A DNA stretch of 64,000 bases from Caballeronia sp031450805 (GTDB lineage Bacteria; Pseudomonadota; Gammaproteobacteria; Burkholderiales; Burkholderiaceae). Shown here in pieces: positions 52,420 through 61,331 of this stretch (position 1 is the stretch's first letter; each line of letters begins with the position of its first letter). The notes beneath the pieces are model-generated. The model had not been told where the DNA came from and searched no databases. It was given only the letters and a program-made list of their open reading frames with translations. The translations under genes were made by a program, and so were the position numbers. The DNA lies in assembly GCF_031450805.1 (NCBI RefSeq), contig NZ_JARTVY010000001.1, positions 2,542,001 to 2,606,000 on the forward strand, written 5' to 3'.

Positions 52420-53892
52420 TTAGAACGTGAGACCCGGCGATACGCTCGCCGGCATCTGCAATTGCGCGCTTTCCACCGACGCCATCGGATACGAGCAGTA
52501 GTCCGCCGCGTAGTAGGCGCTCGGCCGCTGATTGCCCGAGCGGCCGATGCCCCCGAACGGCGCCGCCGACGATGCGCCGTTGGTCGGCCGGTTCCAGTTG
52601 ACGATGCCCGCGCGAATCGTGCGCTGAAAGTGCGTCCAGGCGGTTTCGTCGTCGGCGAGCAAGCCGGCGGACAGGCCGTAGGCGGTGTCGTTGGCGCGCT
52701 GGATCGCTTCGTCGAACGTGCGGTAGCGCGCGACCTGCACCATCGGGCCGAAATGTTCTTCGTCGGGGACGTTGCGCGCGCCGGTCACGTCGAGGATCGC
52801 GGGCGTGACGAAACCGAGGTTCGCCGCGCGCTGCTTCATCGCGAGAACGGGCTTTGCGCCGCCATCGACCAGTTGCGTCTGAGCCAGCATGAGCCGTGCC
52901 GCCGCCCGCGCCGAAATCACGGCGCCCATGAACGGCTGCGGGTCTTCATCGTAAGCGCCGATGCGGATGTTCGCGCTCACCTCCGCGAAACGCTGCAGGA
53001 AGCGCTCGCCGAAGGCATCGTCCGGAACGAAGAGACGCCGGGCGCACGTGCAGCGCTGGCCCGCCGAGAGAAACGCGGATTGAATCGTGTGATGCACCGC
53101 GGCGTCGATGTCGTCCACCTGCGCGACGACGAGCGGATTGTTGCCGCCCATTTCCAGCGCGAGCACGATTTCAGGCCGCCCGCCGAACTGCCGGTGCAGC
53201 AGCGTGCCGGTATCCGAGCTGCCGGTGAAGAAGAGGCCGTCGATCTGCCGGTGATTCGCCAGCGCGACGCCCGTGTCCTTTTCGCCCTGAACGAGATTGA
53301 GCACGCCCGCAGGCAATCCCGCTTCGATCCACAGCGCGACGGTCGCCGCCGCGACGCCCGGCGCAAGCTCCGACGGCTTGAACACGACCGCGTTGCCCGC
53401 GATCAGCGCCGGCACGATATGGCCGTTCGGCAGATGCCCCGGAAAGTTGTACGGCCCGAACACCGCGACGACGCCGTGCGGCCGATGCCGCAGCACCGCG
53501 ACGCCATCGGCCATCGGCGCGCGCTTCTCGCCGGTGCGCTCGTGATAGGCCTGCACGGAGATGTCGACCTTCGCGGCCATCGACGCGACCTCGGTGCGCG
53601 CTTCCCACAGCGGCTTGCCGGTTTCGCGGCCGATCGCGTGGGCGAGCGTTTCCTTGTTCTCGTTGAGCAGCGCGGCGAAGCGCTTCGCGATGCCCACGCG
53701 CTCGTCGAACGTCATCGCGGACCACGACGCGAACGCACGGCGCGCCGACGACACCGCACGATCGACGTCATCGGCGGATGCGCTCTTGCCCTGCCACACG
53801 GTTTCATCGCTTGCCGGACTGCGCGAAGCGAACGCCGCGCCGTTGCCGTCCTGCCATTCACCGCCGATATACAGCTCGTTCCGGATATCCAT
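52420..53892 (-). CDS. astD: Succinylglutamate-semialdehyde dehydrogenase
   Basis: AstD oxidises N-succinylglutamate 5-semialdehyde with NAD+. The 490-residue ALDH has GPYNFPGHLPNG near 147-158, the Rossmann-type FTGSSDTG near 222-229, the general base Glu247 in LEMGGNNP and catalytic Cys281 in AGQRCTCARR. The ATG at 53892 (MDIRNELYIGGEWQDG) fits family N termini; the longer frame to 54159 lies across astA. It starts 20 bases after the astA-beta stop codon. Confidence 0.96.
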   Translation of the reverse strand: MDIRNELYIGGEWQDGNGAAFASRSPASDETVWQGKSASADDVDRAVSSARRAFASWSAMTFDERVGIAKRFAALLNENKETLAHAIGRETGKPLWEARTEVASMAAKVDISVQAYHERTGEKRAPMADGVAVLRHRPHGVVAVFGPYNFPGHLPNGHIVPALIAGNAVVFKPSELAPGVAAATVALWIEAGLPAGVLNLVQGEKDTGVALANHRQIDGLFFTGSSDTGTLLHRQFGGRPEIVLALEMGGNNPLVVAQVDDIDAAVHHTIQSAFLSAGQRCTCARRLFVPDDAFGERFLQRFAEVSANIRIGAYDEDPQPFMGAVISARAAARLMLAQTQLVDGGAKPVLAMKQRAANLGFVTPAILDVTGARNVPDEEHFGPMVQVARYRTFDEAIQRANDTAYGLSAGLLADDETAWTHFQRTIRAGIVNWNRPTNGASSAAPFGGIGRSGNQRPSAYYAADYCSYPMASVESAQLQMPASVSPGLTF

Positions 53893-53912
53893 GAGGTCTC
53901 TCAACTTGTTCG

Positions 53913-54938
53913 TTAGCGCGGCTGCGAGGTCAGCACGCGCACGGTATCGCCGGCCTTCACGCGCAATGCGGCGGCTTCGGCGGCGGTGAGGAGGAACGCG
54001 CCGTCCTCGACCGCGCCCGTCGTCGCGCCGCACCGGAAATCTCCGAGCGATGTATTCGACACGAGACTCTTCGCCGCGCCCTCCGCGGCGACGCGCTCGC
54101 CGATGCGCACCGTCGCCAGCACGCTCTCGCGCACCGTGCGCAGGTCGGACGTGTGGCATTCGAGCACCGGGCCGGCATCGAAGATATCGACGTGATTCTC
54201 GTAACGCAGCCCTTCCGCTTCGAGCATCTTGCGCGCGGGCGCGGTATCGCGATGCGTGACGCCGACCGTGCGCTGCGCGTCCTCGGGCAGCAGATCGAGA
54301 TACACCGGATAGCGCGGCATCAGTTCCGCGAGGAACGACTTCTTGCCGTGCGAACTGAGGTAATCGGCTTCGTTGAAATCGATCTGATAGAAGTGCGAGC
54401 CGACCGCGTTCCAGAACGGCGATTCACCGTTCTCGTCGAAATGGCCGCGCAACTCCGCGCACAGGCGCTGCGGGAAGCGATCCTTGAACTGCGCGATGAA
54501 CATGAAGCGCGAGCGCGACAGCAATCCGCCCACGCCCGCCGTGCGATAGCGCGGGCTGAGAAACAGCGAGCAGACTTCGGCATACCCCGTCAGATCGTGC
54601 GAGATGTTGAGCAGCGACATGCGCGTCCACACACCCAGATCCTTGCTCGCATGCACGACCGTCGCCACGCGATAGTTGTAGAACGGCTGCTCGAGCCCGA
54701 CTTCGGTTTCGATGCCGCAGACGCCCGCGATGTCGCCCGTCGTGGTGTCTTCCATCACGAAGAAGTAACCGGCTTCGAAGGGCGCCGCAGCGTCGGCGAG
54801 CGTGCGGCGCGCGCGTTCGACGCGCGCGGCGAGCGCCTGCCGGTCCGGCTTGAACGTGGTGAGCCCCGGGCCCGTTTCCTTCGCCAGCGCGACGAGCGCG
54901 TCGACATCTTCCGGCTGCACGCAGCGCACGACGATCAT
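53913..54938 (-). CDS. Arginine N-succinyltransferase, beta-type subunit (AruG-like)
   Basis: AstA transfers succinyl from succinyl-CoA to arginine, the first committed step. This 341-residue protein starts MIVVRCVQPEDVDALVALA and shows the AstA family blocks: GPGLTTFKPD near 22-31, VCGIETEVGLEQPFYNYRV near 75-93 and SLFLSPRYRTAGVGGLLSRSR near 125-145 (acetyl-CoA-type fold). As in Pseudomonas, two adjacent paralogues form the enzyme. The ATG overlaps the upstream astA-alpha stop codon by 4 bases. Confidence 0.93.
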   Translation of the reverse strand: MIVVRCVQPEDVDALVALAKETGPGLTTFKPDRQALAARVERARRTLADAAAPFEAGYFFVMEDTTTGDIAGVCGIETEVGLEQPFYNYRVATVVHASKDLGVWTRMSLLNISHDLTGYAEVCSLFLSPRYRTAGVGGLLSRSRFMFIAQFKDRFPQRLCAELRGHFDENGESPFWNAVGSHFYQIDFNEADYLSSHGKKSFLAELMPRYPVYLDLLPEDAQRTVGVTHRDTAPARKMLEAEGLRYENHVDIFDAGPVLECHTSDLRTVRESVLATVRIGERVAAEGAAKSLVSNTSLGDFRCGATTGAVEDGAFLLTAAEAAALRVKAGDTVRVLTSQPR

Positions 54939-55981
54939 TGCAATTCTCCCGAGGCTTGATGCAGCGGCACGCAGCGCACCGTGTCCTTCTCGTGCACGCC
55001 GAGCGCATCGCGCGCCGCGGCGGTCAGGGCGGCGCCATCGGCGCGCGTGCCGTTCAGATCGGCCAGGATGCAGCGGAAGCCGTGCGCCCCGCCCGCCGCG
55101 ATCAGATACGGCGCACCGCTCGCGACGACGCCATCGCGCACCGGGCGCACTTCGCCCGAACCCGCCGATGCGCTCTTGTCGACGGCAAGCGTCAGCACCG
55201 GACCGGCATCGAAGATATCGACGAAACGGTCCGGCTCGAAACCTTCCTCGAGATGAATGTCGTAGGCGAGCAGCGTGCTGTCGTTCGGCTCGCCCAGCAC
55301 GCGCTGCGCTTCGCCCGGCAAAAGCGGCACGTAGATGGGATACGTCGGCATGACTTCGGCGATGAAGGTGCGGCTGCGCCCGCCCGATTCCAGCTCGACC
55401 TGCTCGAAGTCGCGCCCGAAGAACTTGCGGCCCACGGCTTCCCAGAATGGCGAGAGGCCCGCTTCGTCGGTGACGCCCAGCATCAGCGAGAAGACTTCGC
55501 TCGAGAAGCGCTTGCGATTCGCGACGACGTACATCATCCGCGCGCGCGACAGCAGATGCGCCGCCGCCTCGCCTTCGGGCGTGCGCAACGATGGATCGAT
55601 ATAGAAGCCCGTGAGCCGGCTCTTGCCGGTCAGCTCGTGCGACATCGTGAGCGCGTGGATCTTGCGGTTCACCTTCAGCTCGCGCGATGCATGGATGAGC
55701 GCATCGTTGCGAAACGCGTAGAACGGCTCGGAGTATCCCGCCGACGCGACGATGCTCGACGTGCCGAGCAGCCTGCCCGTGTCCGTGTCTTCGAGCACGA
55801 AGAGATAGAACTCCTCGCCGGGAAAATCGACTTCGGCGCGGAACGAATCCTCGGAGAGCGCGACGCGTCTCGCGAGCTGTTCGCGGTCGCGCGGCAGCGA
55901 GTGCAGCACGGGCTGAGCGGTGCGCGCCATCCGTTCGAGCTCGTCGAGATCGGAGAGTCTTGCGGGACGAACAGATAGCAT
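54935..55981 (-). CDS. Arginine/ornithine N-succinyltransferase, alpha-type subunit (AruF-like)
   Basis: The 348-residue paralogue of the next gene: same size, same order of blocks (EFYLFVLEDTDTGRLLGTSS near 58-77, then GFYIDPSLRTPEGEAAAHLL near 127-146, FDAGPVL near 255-261), but clearly diverged. In Pseudomonas aeruginosa AruF and AruG form a heteromer active on arginine and ornithine. It lies 24 bases after astC and overlaps the beta gene by 4 bases. Confidence 0.93.
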   Translation of the reverse strand: MLSVRPARLSDLDELERMARTAQPVLHSLPRDREQLARRVALSEDSFRAEVDFPGEEFYLFVLEDTDTGRLLGTSSIVASAGYSEPFYAFRNDALIHASRELKVNRKIHALTMSHELTGKSRLTGFYIDPSLRTPEGEAAAHLLSRARMMYVVANRKRFSSEVFSLMLGVTDEAGLSPFWEAVGRKFFGRDFEQVELESGGRSRTFIAEVMPTYPIYVPLLPGEAQRVLGEPNDSTLLAYDIHLEEGFEPDRFVDIFDAGPVLTLAVDKSASAGSGEVRPVRDGVVASGAPYLIAAGGAHGFRCILADLNGTRADGAALTAAARDALGVHEKDTVRCVPLHQASGELQ

Positions 55982-56005
55982 CGTCGTTTCCTGTTTGGCT
56001 GTGAA

Positions 56006-57235
56006 TCAGCGCGCGATGGCAGGCGCGCCCGCGACCTGCTCGATCGCCTTCTCGATGCGCGCGAAGCCTTCGTCGAGATCGGCCATCGGCATGATGAGCG
56101 ACGGTGCGAAGCGGATCACGTTCGGCCCCGCGATCAGCATGATGACGCCGTTCGCCGCCGCAGCAGTCAGCACGTCCTTCGCGCGGTCCTTGTAGGCATC
56201 GGCGAGTTCCGCGCCGATCAGAAGACCGCGGCCGCGAATCTCCCTGAACATGCCGAAGCGCTCGTTGATGCGTTCCAGATGCGCCCGGATCGCCGCGCTG
56301 CGCACGCCGACGCCTTCGAGAAGCTTCGGATCGCTGATCAATTCGACGACCTTCTCCGCGATCGATGCGCCGAGCGGATTGCCGCCATACGTGGTGCCGT
56401 GCACGCCGACCTTGAAGTGCTGCGCGATGGCGTCGGTGGTCAGCATCGCGCCGATGGGAAAGCCGTTGCCGAGCGCCTTCGCGGTCGTGAGAATGTCGGG
56501 CGTCACGCCGTATTGCATGTACGCGTACAAGGTGCCGGTGCGGCCGACGCCCGTCTGCACTTCGTCGAAAATCAGCAGGGCACCGTGCCTGTCGCACGCT
56601 TCGCGCAAACCCTCGAGGAACGCGGGATCGGCAGGCAGCACGCCGCCCTCGCCCTGCACCGGCTCGACGATGACCGCGCAGGTCTTGTCGCCGATGGCTT
56701 CGAGCGCCCGCGCCAGATCGTTGTACGGCAGATGGCGGATGCCCTGCGGCTGCGGGCCGAAGCCTTCCGCGTACTTCGGCTGGCCGCCGACGCTCACGGT
56801 GAAGAACGTGCGCCCGTGAAACGACTGCGTGAAGGAGATGATTTCGATCTTCTCGGGCCCGAACTTGTCGATGGCGTATCGGCGCGCAAGCTTCAGCGCC
56901 GCTTCGTTGGCCTCGGCGCCCGAATTCGCGAAGAACGCGCGGTCCGCGAACGTGAGATCCGTCAGGCGTTTCGCGAGCCGCAACACCGGCTCGTTGGTAT
57001 AGCCGTTACCGATATGCCAGAGCTTGTCGCCCTGTTCGTGCAGCACCTTGAGCAGTTCCGGATGCCCATGTCCGAGCGCCGTCACGGCGATGCCGCCGGC
57101 GAAATCGACATAGTCGCGGCCTTCGGTGTCCCACACGCGCGAGCCGCGGCCCCGGTCGGGCACGAAACTGGCCGGCGCGAAAACCGGGACCATTACTTCG
57201 TCGAACGTACCGCGATTCACATTGATGTCGGTCAT
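56006..57235 (-). CDS. astC: Succinylornithine / acetylornithine aminotransferase
   Basis: AstC transaminates N-succinylornithine to the semialdehyde with 2-oxoglutarate. The 409-residue class III aminotransferase has ANSGAEANEAALKLAR near 103-118, FDEVQTGVGRTG near 223-234 with Asp224, and the PLP lysine Lys253 in TAKALGNGFPIG. It is closely related to biosynthetic ArgD; the place at the head of the ast run indicates AstC/AruC. GAGGAG lies 6 bases before the ATG at 57235; the longer frame is rejected. Confidence 0.95.
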   Translation of the reverse strand: MTDINVNRGTFDEVMVPVFAPASFVPDRGRGSRVWDTEGRDYVDFAGGIAVTALGHGHPELLKVLHEQGDKLWHIGNGYTNEPVLRLAKRLTDLTFADRAFFANSGAEANEAALKLARRYAIDKFGPEKIEIISFTQSFHGRTFFTVSVGGQPKYAEGFGPQPQGIRHLPYNDLARALEAIGDKTCAVIVEPVQGEGGVLPADPAFLEGLREACDRHGALLIFDEVQTGVGRTGTLYAYMQYGVTPDILTTAKALGNGFPIGAMLTTDAIAQHFKVGVHGTTYGGNPLGASIAEKVVELISDPKLLEGVGVRSAAIRAHLERINERFGMFREIRGRGLLIGAELADAYKDRAKDVLTAAAANGVIMLIAGPNVIRFAPSLIMPMADLDEGFARIEKAIEQVAGAPAIAR

Positions 57236-57373
57236 GCGCCACTCCTCTTCTGGTTCGTGCTGATCTTGCACCGCAATGCTTTGGATATTAAGCAATCGCA
57301 CGCTTTCCGTCTTGCGCGTTCGCGACATGCTTTCATGCGCTTTTCCACGCGGCTCGTTGCGCCTCCAGCGCCG
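57236..57373 (-). promoter_or_regulatory. astC promoter region with ArgR-like half-site
   Basis: On the minus strand TGTCGC, 8 bases, then AA occurs at 57327-57312, an exact match to the half-site pattern reported for Pseudomonas ArgR. A TAATAT (57290-57285) lies about 30 bases downstream and could be the -10, placing the half-site over the -35 region, as expected of an activator. Only one clear half-site is seen. Confidence 0.45.
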
Positions 57374-58414
57374 TCAGCGCGAATCGGGCCGCTCGATCAG
57401 CGCGCCGCCGCGCGGCTCGTCCACCGCGCCGCCGCGCTGCTTTTCGATCCAGTTGCGGCGCTCCTCGCGCGGCGTCACGCCGAAGCGGTCGCGGTACGCA
57501 TTGGAGAAATGCGCCGCCGATGAAAACCCGCACGCGAGGCTGATCTGCACGACGGACTTGCTCGTGCGCTGCAGTTGGGTGCGCGCTTTGGTCAGGCGCA
57601 AGCTGAGGTAGTACTTCGACGGCATCGCGCCGAGATACTGCCGGAAGAGCCGCTCCAACTGGCGGCGCGAAATGCCGACGAGCGTCGCGATTTCATCGGT
57701 GGCGAGCGGGTCTTCGATATTCGCTTCCATCAGTTGCAGGGCGTCGTTCAGGCGCGGATGCCGCTCGCCCGGCGCGGTCACGAACGGAATGCGCTGCCGC
57801 TCGGTGCCCGCGCGCAGCACGCCCACGCCGAGGGAATCCGCGATGCGTTCCGCGAGGTCCTGGCCATGGTCGCGCGCAATCATCGCGAGCATGAAGTCGA
57901 TGCTCGCCTGACCGCCCGCGCATGTCGCGCGATCGCGATCGATCTCGAATATCTGCTGCGTGACGATGGTGCGCTCGAACTGCTCCGTGAACTGCTGATA
58001 CGTCTCCCAGTTCACCGCGACGCGATATTGCGCGAGCTGTCCGGCCATCGCGAGCCACCACACGCCGTGGTGAATGCCGGAGACGAGCGGCGTGCGCGGC
58101 GCGACGCGCGCGAGGCTCGCAAGAAACAGCCGGTAATCCGCGAACTGCTGATAGCGCTCCGATACGACGATCAGCCAGTCGCATTGCAGGGCGTCGTTGA
58201 ACGCGCAATCGGCGGGGAGCTGCGCGCCGCCGGAAAGGGGCACGGCGCGCCCGTCCCATGAGCACACGCGCCACTCGTAGAGACGATGCCCGTCGATTTC
58301 ATTGGCGAGCGCCAGACTGTCGATGACCGGCCCGATGCCGCTCATCGAGACCGGCGGAAGCGCGACGATCGCCACTTGCAGCGGCGCGCGCGCCGGGCCC
58401 GATGGACTTGCCAC
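57374..58414 (-). CDS. AraC/GlxA-family regulator, ArgR-like
   Basis: A 346-residue regulator with an N-terminal DJ-1/PfpI (class I amidotransferase-like) domain, about 12-190, and a C-terminal double-HTH AraC domain, about 230-325 (TDEIATLVGISRRQLERLF and SVVQISLACGFSSAAHFSNA). Pseudomonas ArgR, the arginine-responsive activator of aot and aru genes, has this architecture and this neighbourhood. The start is GTG at 58414, 1 base after the ABC ATPase stop codon, so it belongs to the transport operon and could control that operon and ast (inference). Confidence 0.9.
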   Translation of the reverse strand: MASPSGPARAPLQVAIVALPPVSMSGIGPVIDSLALANEIDGHRLYEWRVCSWDGRAVPLSGGAQLPADCAFNDALQCDWLIVVSERYQQFADYRLFLASLARVAPRTPLVSGIHHGVWWLAMAGQLAQYRVAVNWETYQQFTEQFERTIVTQQIFEIDRDRATCAGGQASIDFMLAMIARDHGQDLAERIADSLGVGVLRAGTERQRIPFVTAPGERHPRLNDALQLMEANIEDPLATDEIATLVGISRRQLERLFRQYLGAMPSKYYLSLRLTKARTQLQRTSKSVVQISLACGFSSAAHFSNAYRDRFGVTPREERRNWIEKQRGGAVDEPRGGALIERPDSR

Positions 58415-58415
58415 G

Positions 58416-59207
58416 TTACTTGAGGCTACCCGACAGGAACTGTCGCAGGCGATCGCTTTTCGGCTGCGTGAGCACCTCGGACGGCACGCCCTCTTCTTCC
58501 GTGCGCCCCTGATGCAGGAACATCACGTGATTCGACACGTTGCGCGCGAAGCCCATCTCGTGCGTGACGACGATCATCGTGCGGCCTTCTTCCGCGAGCT
58601 TCTGCATGACCTTCAGCACTTCGCCGACGAGTTCGGGATCGAGCGCGGACGTCGGTTCGTCGAAGAGCATGACGTCGGGATGCATGGCGAGCGCCCGCGC
58701 GATCGCGACGCGCTGCTGCTGCCCGCCCGACAAGTGCGACGGATACTGCTTTTCGACGCGCGGCGGCAGGCCGACCTTCTCCAGATACTCGCGCGCGCGT
58801 TCCTCGGCTTCCTTCTTCGAGACGCCGAGCACGTGGATGGGCGCTTCCATCACGTTCTCGATGGCCGTCATGTGCGACCAGAGATTGAAGTGCTGGAAGA
58901 CCATCGCGAGCTTCGTGCGCACGCGCTGCAGTTGCTTGTGATCGGCGACATCGAGATTGCCCTGGCGATCGGTCTTCGTGCGCACGGCTTCGCCATCGAC
59001 GACGATCTGCCCGGCGTTCGGCTTCTCGAGGAAATTGATGCAGCGCAGGAACGTGCTCTTGCCCGAGCCGCTCGCGCCGATGATGCTGATGACATCGCCC
59101 GCGCGCGCCGACAGCGAGACGCCCTTGAGCACTTCGTTGTCGCCGTAGCGCTTGTGAATGTCCTGTGCGGCGAGTTTCGTCGCGACGTCTGTGGGCTTGG
59201 GCTCCAA
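58416..59207 (-). CDS. Arginine/ornithine ABC transporter ATP-binding protein (HisP/AotP-like)
   Basis: The 263-residue ATPase has Walker A GASGSGKST near 44-52, Q-loop VFQHFNLWSH near 102-111, signature LSGGQQQR near 158-165, Walker B VMLFDEPTSALD near 177-188 and the switch His in VVTHEMGF. HisP-type length (257) and SD position favour the TTG start at 59207: AGGAG lies 6 bases upstream. The longer TTG-started frame to 59264 has no SD. It energises the two permeases encoded upstream. Confidence 0.95.
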   Translation of the reverse strand: MEPKPTDVATKLAAQDIHKRYGDNEVLKGVSLSARAGDVISIIGASGSGKSTFLRCINFLEKPNAGQIVVDGEAVRTKTDRQGNLDVADHKQLQRVRTKLAMVFQHFNLWSHMTAIENVMEAPIHVLGVSKKEAEERAREYLEKVGLPPRVEKQYPSHLSGGQQQRVAIARALAMHPDVMLFDEPTSALDPELVGEVLKVMQKLAEEGRTMIVVTHEMGFARNVSNHVMFLHQGRTEEEGVPSEVLTQPKSDRLRQFLSGSLK

Positions 59208-59260
59208 CGCTTTCTCCTCGGATGATGATGGGTTCGCCACGATGCGGATTCTAACGCCCG

Positions 59261-59974
59261 TCAATGCGCGGCCGGCCGCAGATACGCGAGCCAGCGGCGT
59301 TCCGCGCGCCTGAATGCCGCAACGAGCGCGAACGAGATCGCCAGATACAGCAGCGCGGCGACGCCGAACGAACCGAACGATTCATAGGTCGCCGAATTGG
59401 CATCGCGCGCCACCTTCAGGATATCCGGCACGGTGGCCGTGAAGGCGACGGTCGTGGCGTGCAGCATCAGGATCACTTCGTTGCTGTACAAAGGCAAGGC
59501 GCGGCGCAGCGCGGACGGCAGGACGATGCGCCGATACATCGTGAACGTGCCCATGCCGTACGCGCGGGCGGCTTCGACTTCGCCGTGCGGAATCGAGCGG
59601 ATCGCGCCGGCGAAGATTTCCGTCGTATAGGCGCACGTGTTCAGCGCGAACGCGAGCACCGCGCAATTGAAGCCGCTGCGGAAGAACGCTTCGAGCAGGG
59701 ACTGGCTGCGGATGAATTCGAGGCTGTACATGCCCGTGTACAGCAGCAGCAACTGCACGTAAAGCGGCGTGCCGCGGAACACGTAGGTGTAGAGGCGCAC
59801 GGGCGCCGACAGCCAGCGGCGCTTCGATACGCGCGCGCATGCGAGCGGCACCGAAGCGCAGAAGCCGATCGCGATCGACGCCGCCAGCAGCCATAGCGTG
59901 ACCACGAGACCCGATGCGTGCATGCCATCGGAGTACAGGAACGGACGCCAGTATTCGGCGAGGATCGGGATCAT
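59261..59974 (-). CDS. Arginine/ornithine ABC transporter permease (HisM/AotM-like)
   Basis: A 237-residue permease of the polar amino acid type with five to six membrane segments. The EAA loop, GEVEAARAYGMGTFTMYRRI (about 148-167), contacts the ATPase. YVFRGTPLYVQLLLLYTG near 61-78 is a mark of HisM/GltK proteins. GGAG lies 5 bases before the ATG. It follows the first permease by 13 bases. Confidence 0.94.
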   Translation of the reverse strand: MIPILAEYWRPFLYSDGMHASGLVVTLWLLAASIAIGFCASVPLACARVSKRRWLSAPVRLYTYVFRGTPLYVQLLLLYTGMYSLEFIRSQSLLEAFFRSGFNCAVLAFALNTCAYTTEIFAGAIRSIPHGEVEAARAYGMGTFTMYRRIVLPSALRRALPLYSNEVILMLHATTVAFTATVPDILKVARDANSATYESFGSFGVAALLYLAISFALVAAFRRAERRWLAYLRPAAH

Positions 59975-59987
59975 GGCGGCTCCGTCT

Positions 59988-60677
59988 TCAGAGTTCGGCG
60001 TGGCGCACGCCGGTCGAATAGCGGCGTTCGAGCGTCATCAGCACGAGGTTGGATGCGGTCGTGATCGCCAGATAGATCAGCGCGGCCACGAGCACGAAGA
60101 AGAACATGTTGAACGTGCTCTTGCCGGCGTCCTGCGCGGCCTTGACGACATCGGCGAGGCCGATGATCGACACGAGCGCCGTCGCCTTCACCAGCACCTG
60201 CCAGTTGTTGCCGATGCCCGGCAGCGCGAAGCGCATCATCTGCGGAAAAAGGATGCGGCCGAACACGCGCATGCCGCTCATGCCGTAGGCGGTGCCGGCT
60301 TCCAACTGGCCGCGCGGCACCGCGAGAAACGCGCCGCGAAAGGTCTCGGTGAAATACGCGCCGTAGATGAAGCCGAGCGTGAGCACGCCCGCGGTGAACG
60401 GGTCGATATCGAACTGTTCCCAGGCGAACGCGTCGGTGATGTGGTTGATCGCGATCTGGATGCTGTAGAAAAGCAGCAGCATCAGCACGAGATCGGGCAC
60501 CGAGCGAATGAGCGTCGTATAGGCGGTTGCGATACCGCGCAGCAGGCCGTGCCGCGACAGTTTCGCCGACGCGCCGACAAGCCCGAGCAGCACCGATACC
60601 GCGAGAGAGAGCATCGCGAGCGCGAGGGTCTCTTTTGCGCCCGCCCAGAGCAGCGGGCCGTAGCCGTGCAGCGACAC
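59988..60677 (-). CDS. Arginine/ornithine ABC transporter permease (HisQ/AotQ-like)
   Basis: The 229-residue permease matches HisQ length (228). The GTG at 60677 has a perfect AAGGAGG 5 bases upstream, giving VSLHGYGPLLWAGAKETL; the longer frame to 60725 is not supported. EAA loop: GQLEAGTAYGMSGMRVFGRI near 137-156. TLIRSVPDLVLMLLLFYS near 54-71 is the usual RGTP-like region. First gene of the transport operon, behind the shared bipartite promoter element. Confidence 0.94.
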   Translation of the reverse strand: MSLHGYGPLLWAGAKETLALAMLSLAVSVLLGLVGASAKLSRHGLLRGIATAYTTLIRSVPDLVLMLLLFYSIQIAINHITDAFAWEQFDIDPFTAGVLTLGFIYGAYFTETFRGAFLAVPRGQLEAGTAYGMSGMRVFGRILFPQMMRFALPGIGNNWQVLVKATALVSIIGLADVVKAAQDAGKSTFNMFFFVLVAALIYLAITTASNLVLMTLERRYSTGVRHAEL

Positions 60678-60737
60678 AAGCGCCTCCTTGGTTTTCCGTC
60701 GATCGATGGGAGGTGATCGTCGCAAGCCGAAATAAGG

Positions 60738-60767
60738 CGCTCAAACGAGGCGGTATTGTTTTATTGC
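60738..60767 (-). promoter_or_regulatory. Shared bipartite element upstream of the arginine permease operon
   Basis: CGTTTGAGCG (minus strand, 60738-60747) preceded, 10 bases further upstream, by TGCTGCATCGCAATAAAAC. The same two blocks stand before the arginine-binding protein gene at 49885-49922. The second block contains ATCGC, 8 bases, AA, a partial match to the ArgR half-site TGTCGC-N8-AA. The region to 60914 has no gene. Confidence 0.5.
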
Positions 60768-60914
60768 GATGCAGCAAGCGCCTCTTTGCGGACGCGCGAG
60801 CCGTTCAGCCCCGCCGCACAAGGGCCGCGCCCCGGGGATAGCCGTGCAAACCCGAATGCGTGCGGCGGGCGAAACCTGTGCTTTTCGCGTCGCTTTTTCG
60901 ATAGAAGATGCGCG

Positions 60915-61313
60915 CTAGCCGCCCGCCGCGCTCCGCACCACCTGCACCACATGCCCGTTGGCCACGGCGATGTCCGGGCTTTCCTGCAACAGCGGCAGGA
61001 ACCGCTCGGCGAATTCCGCGTCGCGCGTCTCGGCGCGAAACATCGCGGCGACCGCTCTGGCGTGGGCGACGCGCGCGTCGGGCGTGGCTTCGGGGTCGTC
61101 GAGCACGTCGTCGATGGCGGCGATTGCCGTCGACAACGGCGAGAGCCAGCGATACGCGGTGCCGTTGATGACGATCTGCAGAAACTCACCGGGCGATACC
61201 GGCCCGAACTCGCTCTCGTGTTTCGTGCGCAAATGCGTGAGCACGGCGCGATGCAGCGCGAGCAGCGGATGCCGCACGTCGCGAAGGAAGGAAACCGCAG
61301 TGTGATCGTCCAT
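60915..61313 (-). CDS. Conserved-looking hypothetical protein
   Basis: A 132-residue, mostly alpha-helical, soluble protein with a His/Leu-rich first helix (RHPLLALHRAVLTHLRTKHE, about 14-33) and a central VSPGEFLQIVINGTAYRWLS (about 39-58). No signal peptide, membrane segment or known motif. It starts 18 bases after the EAL gene on the same strand, so it may be co-transcribed and could be a c-di-GMP-linked accessory (inference). Not recognised. Confidence 0.65.
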   Translation of the reverse strand: MDDHTAVSFLRDVRHPLLALHRAVLTHLRTKHESEFGPVSPGEFLQIVINGTAYRWLSPLSTAIAAIDDVLDDPEATPDARVAHARAVAAMFRAETRDAEFAERFLPLLQESPDIAVANGHVVQVVRSAAGG

Positions 61314-61331
61314 GAACTTTGCCTTGTTGAT

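Noticed and set aside
59208..59264. Longer ABC ATPase starting at TTG 59264 and overlapping the permease stop codon
   Set aside because: No SD is present there, while the TTG at 59207 has AGGAG at 6 bases and gives the HisP-like length.
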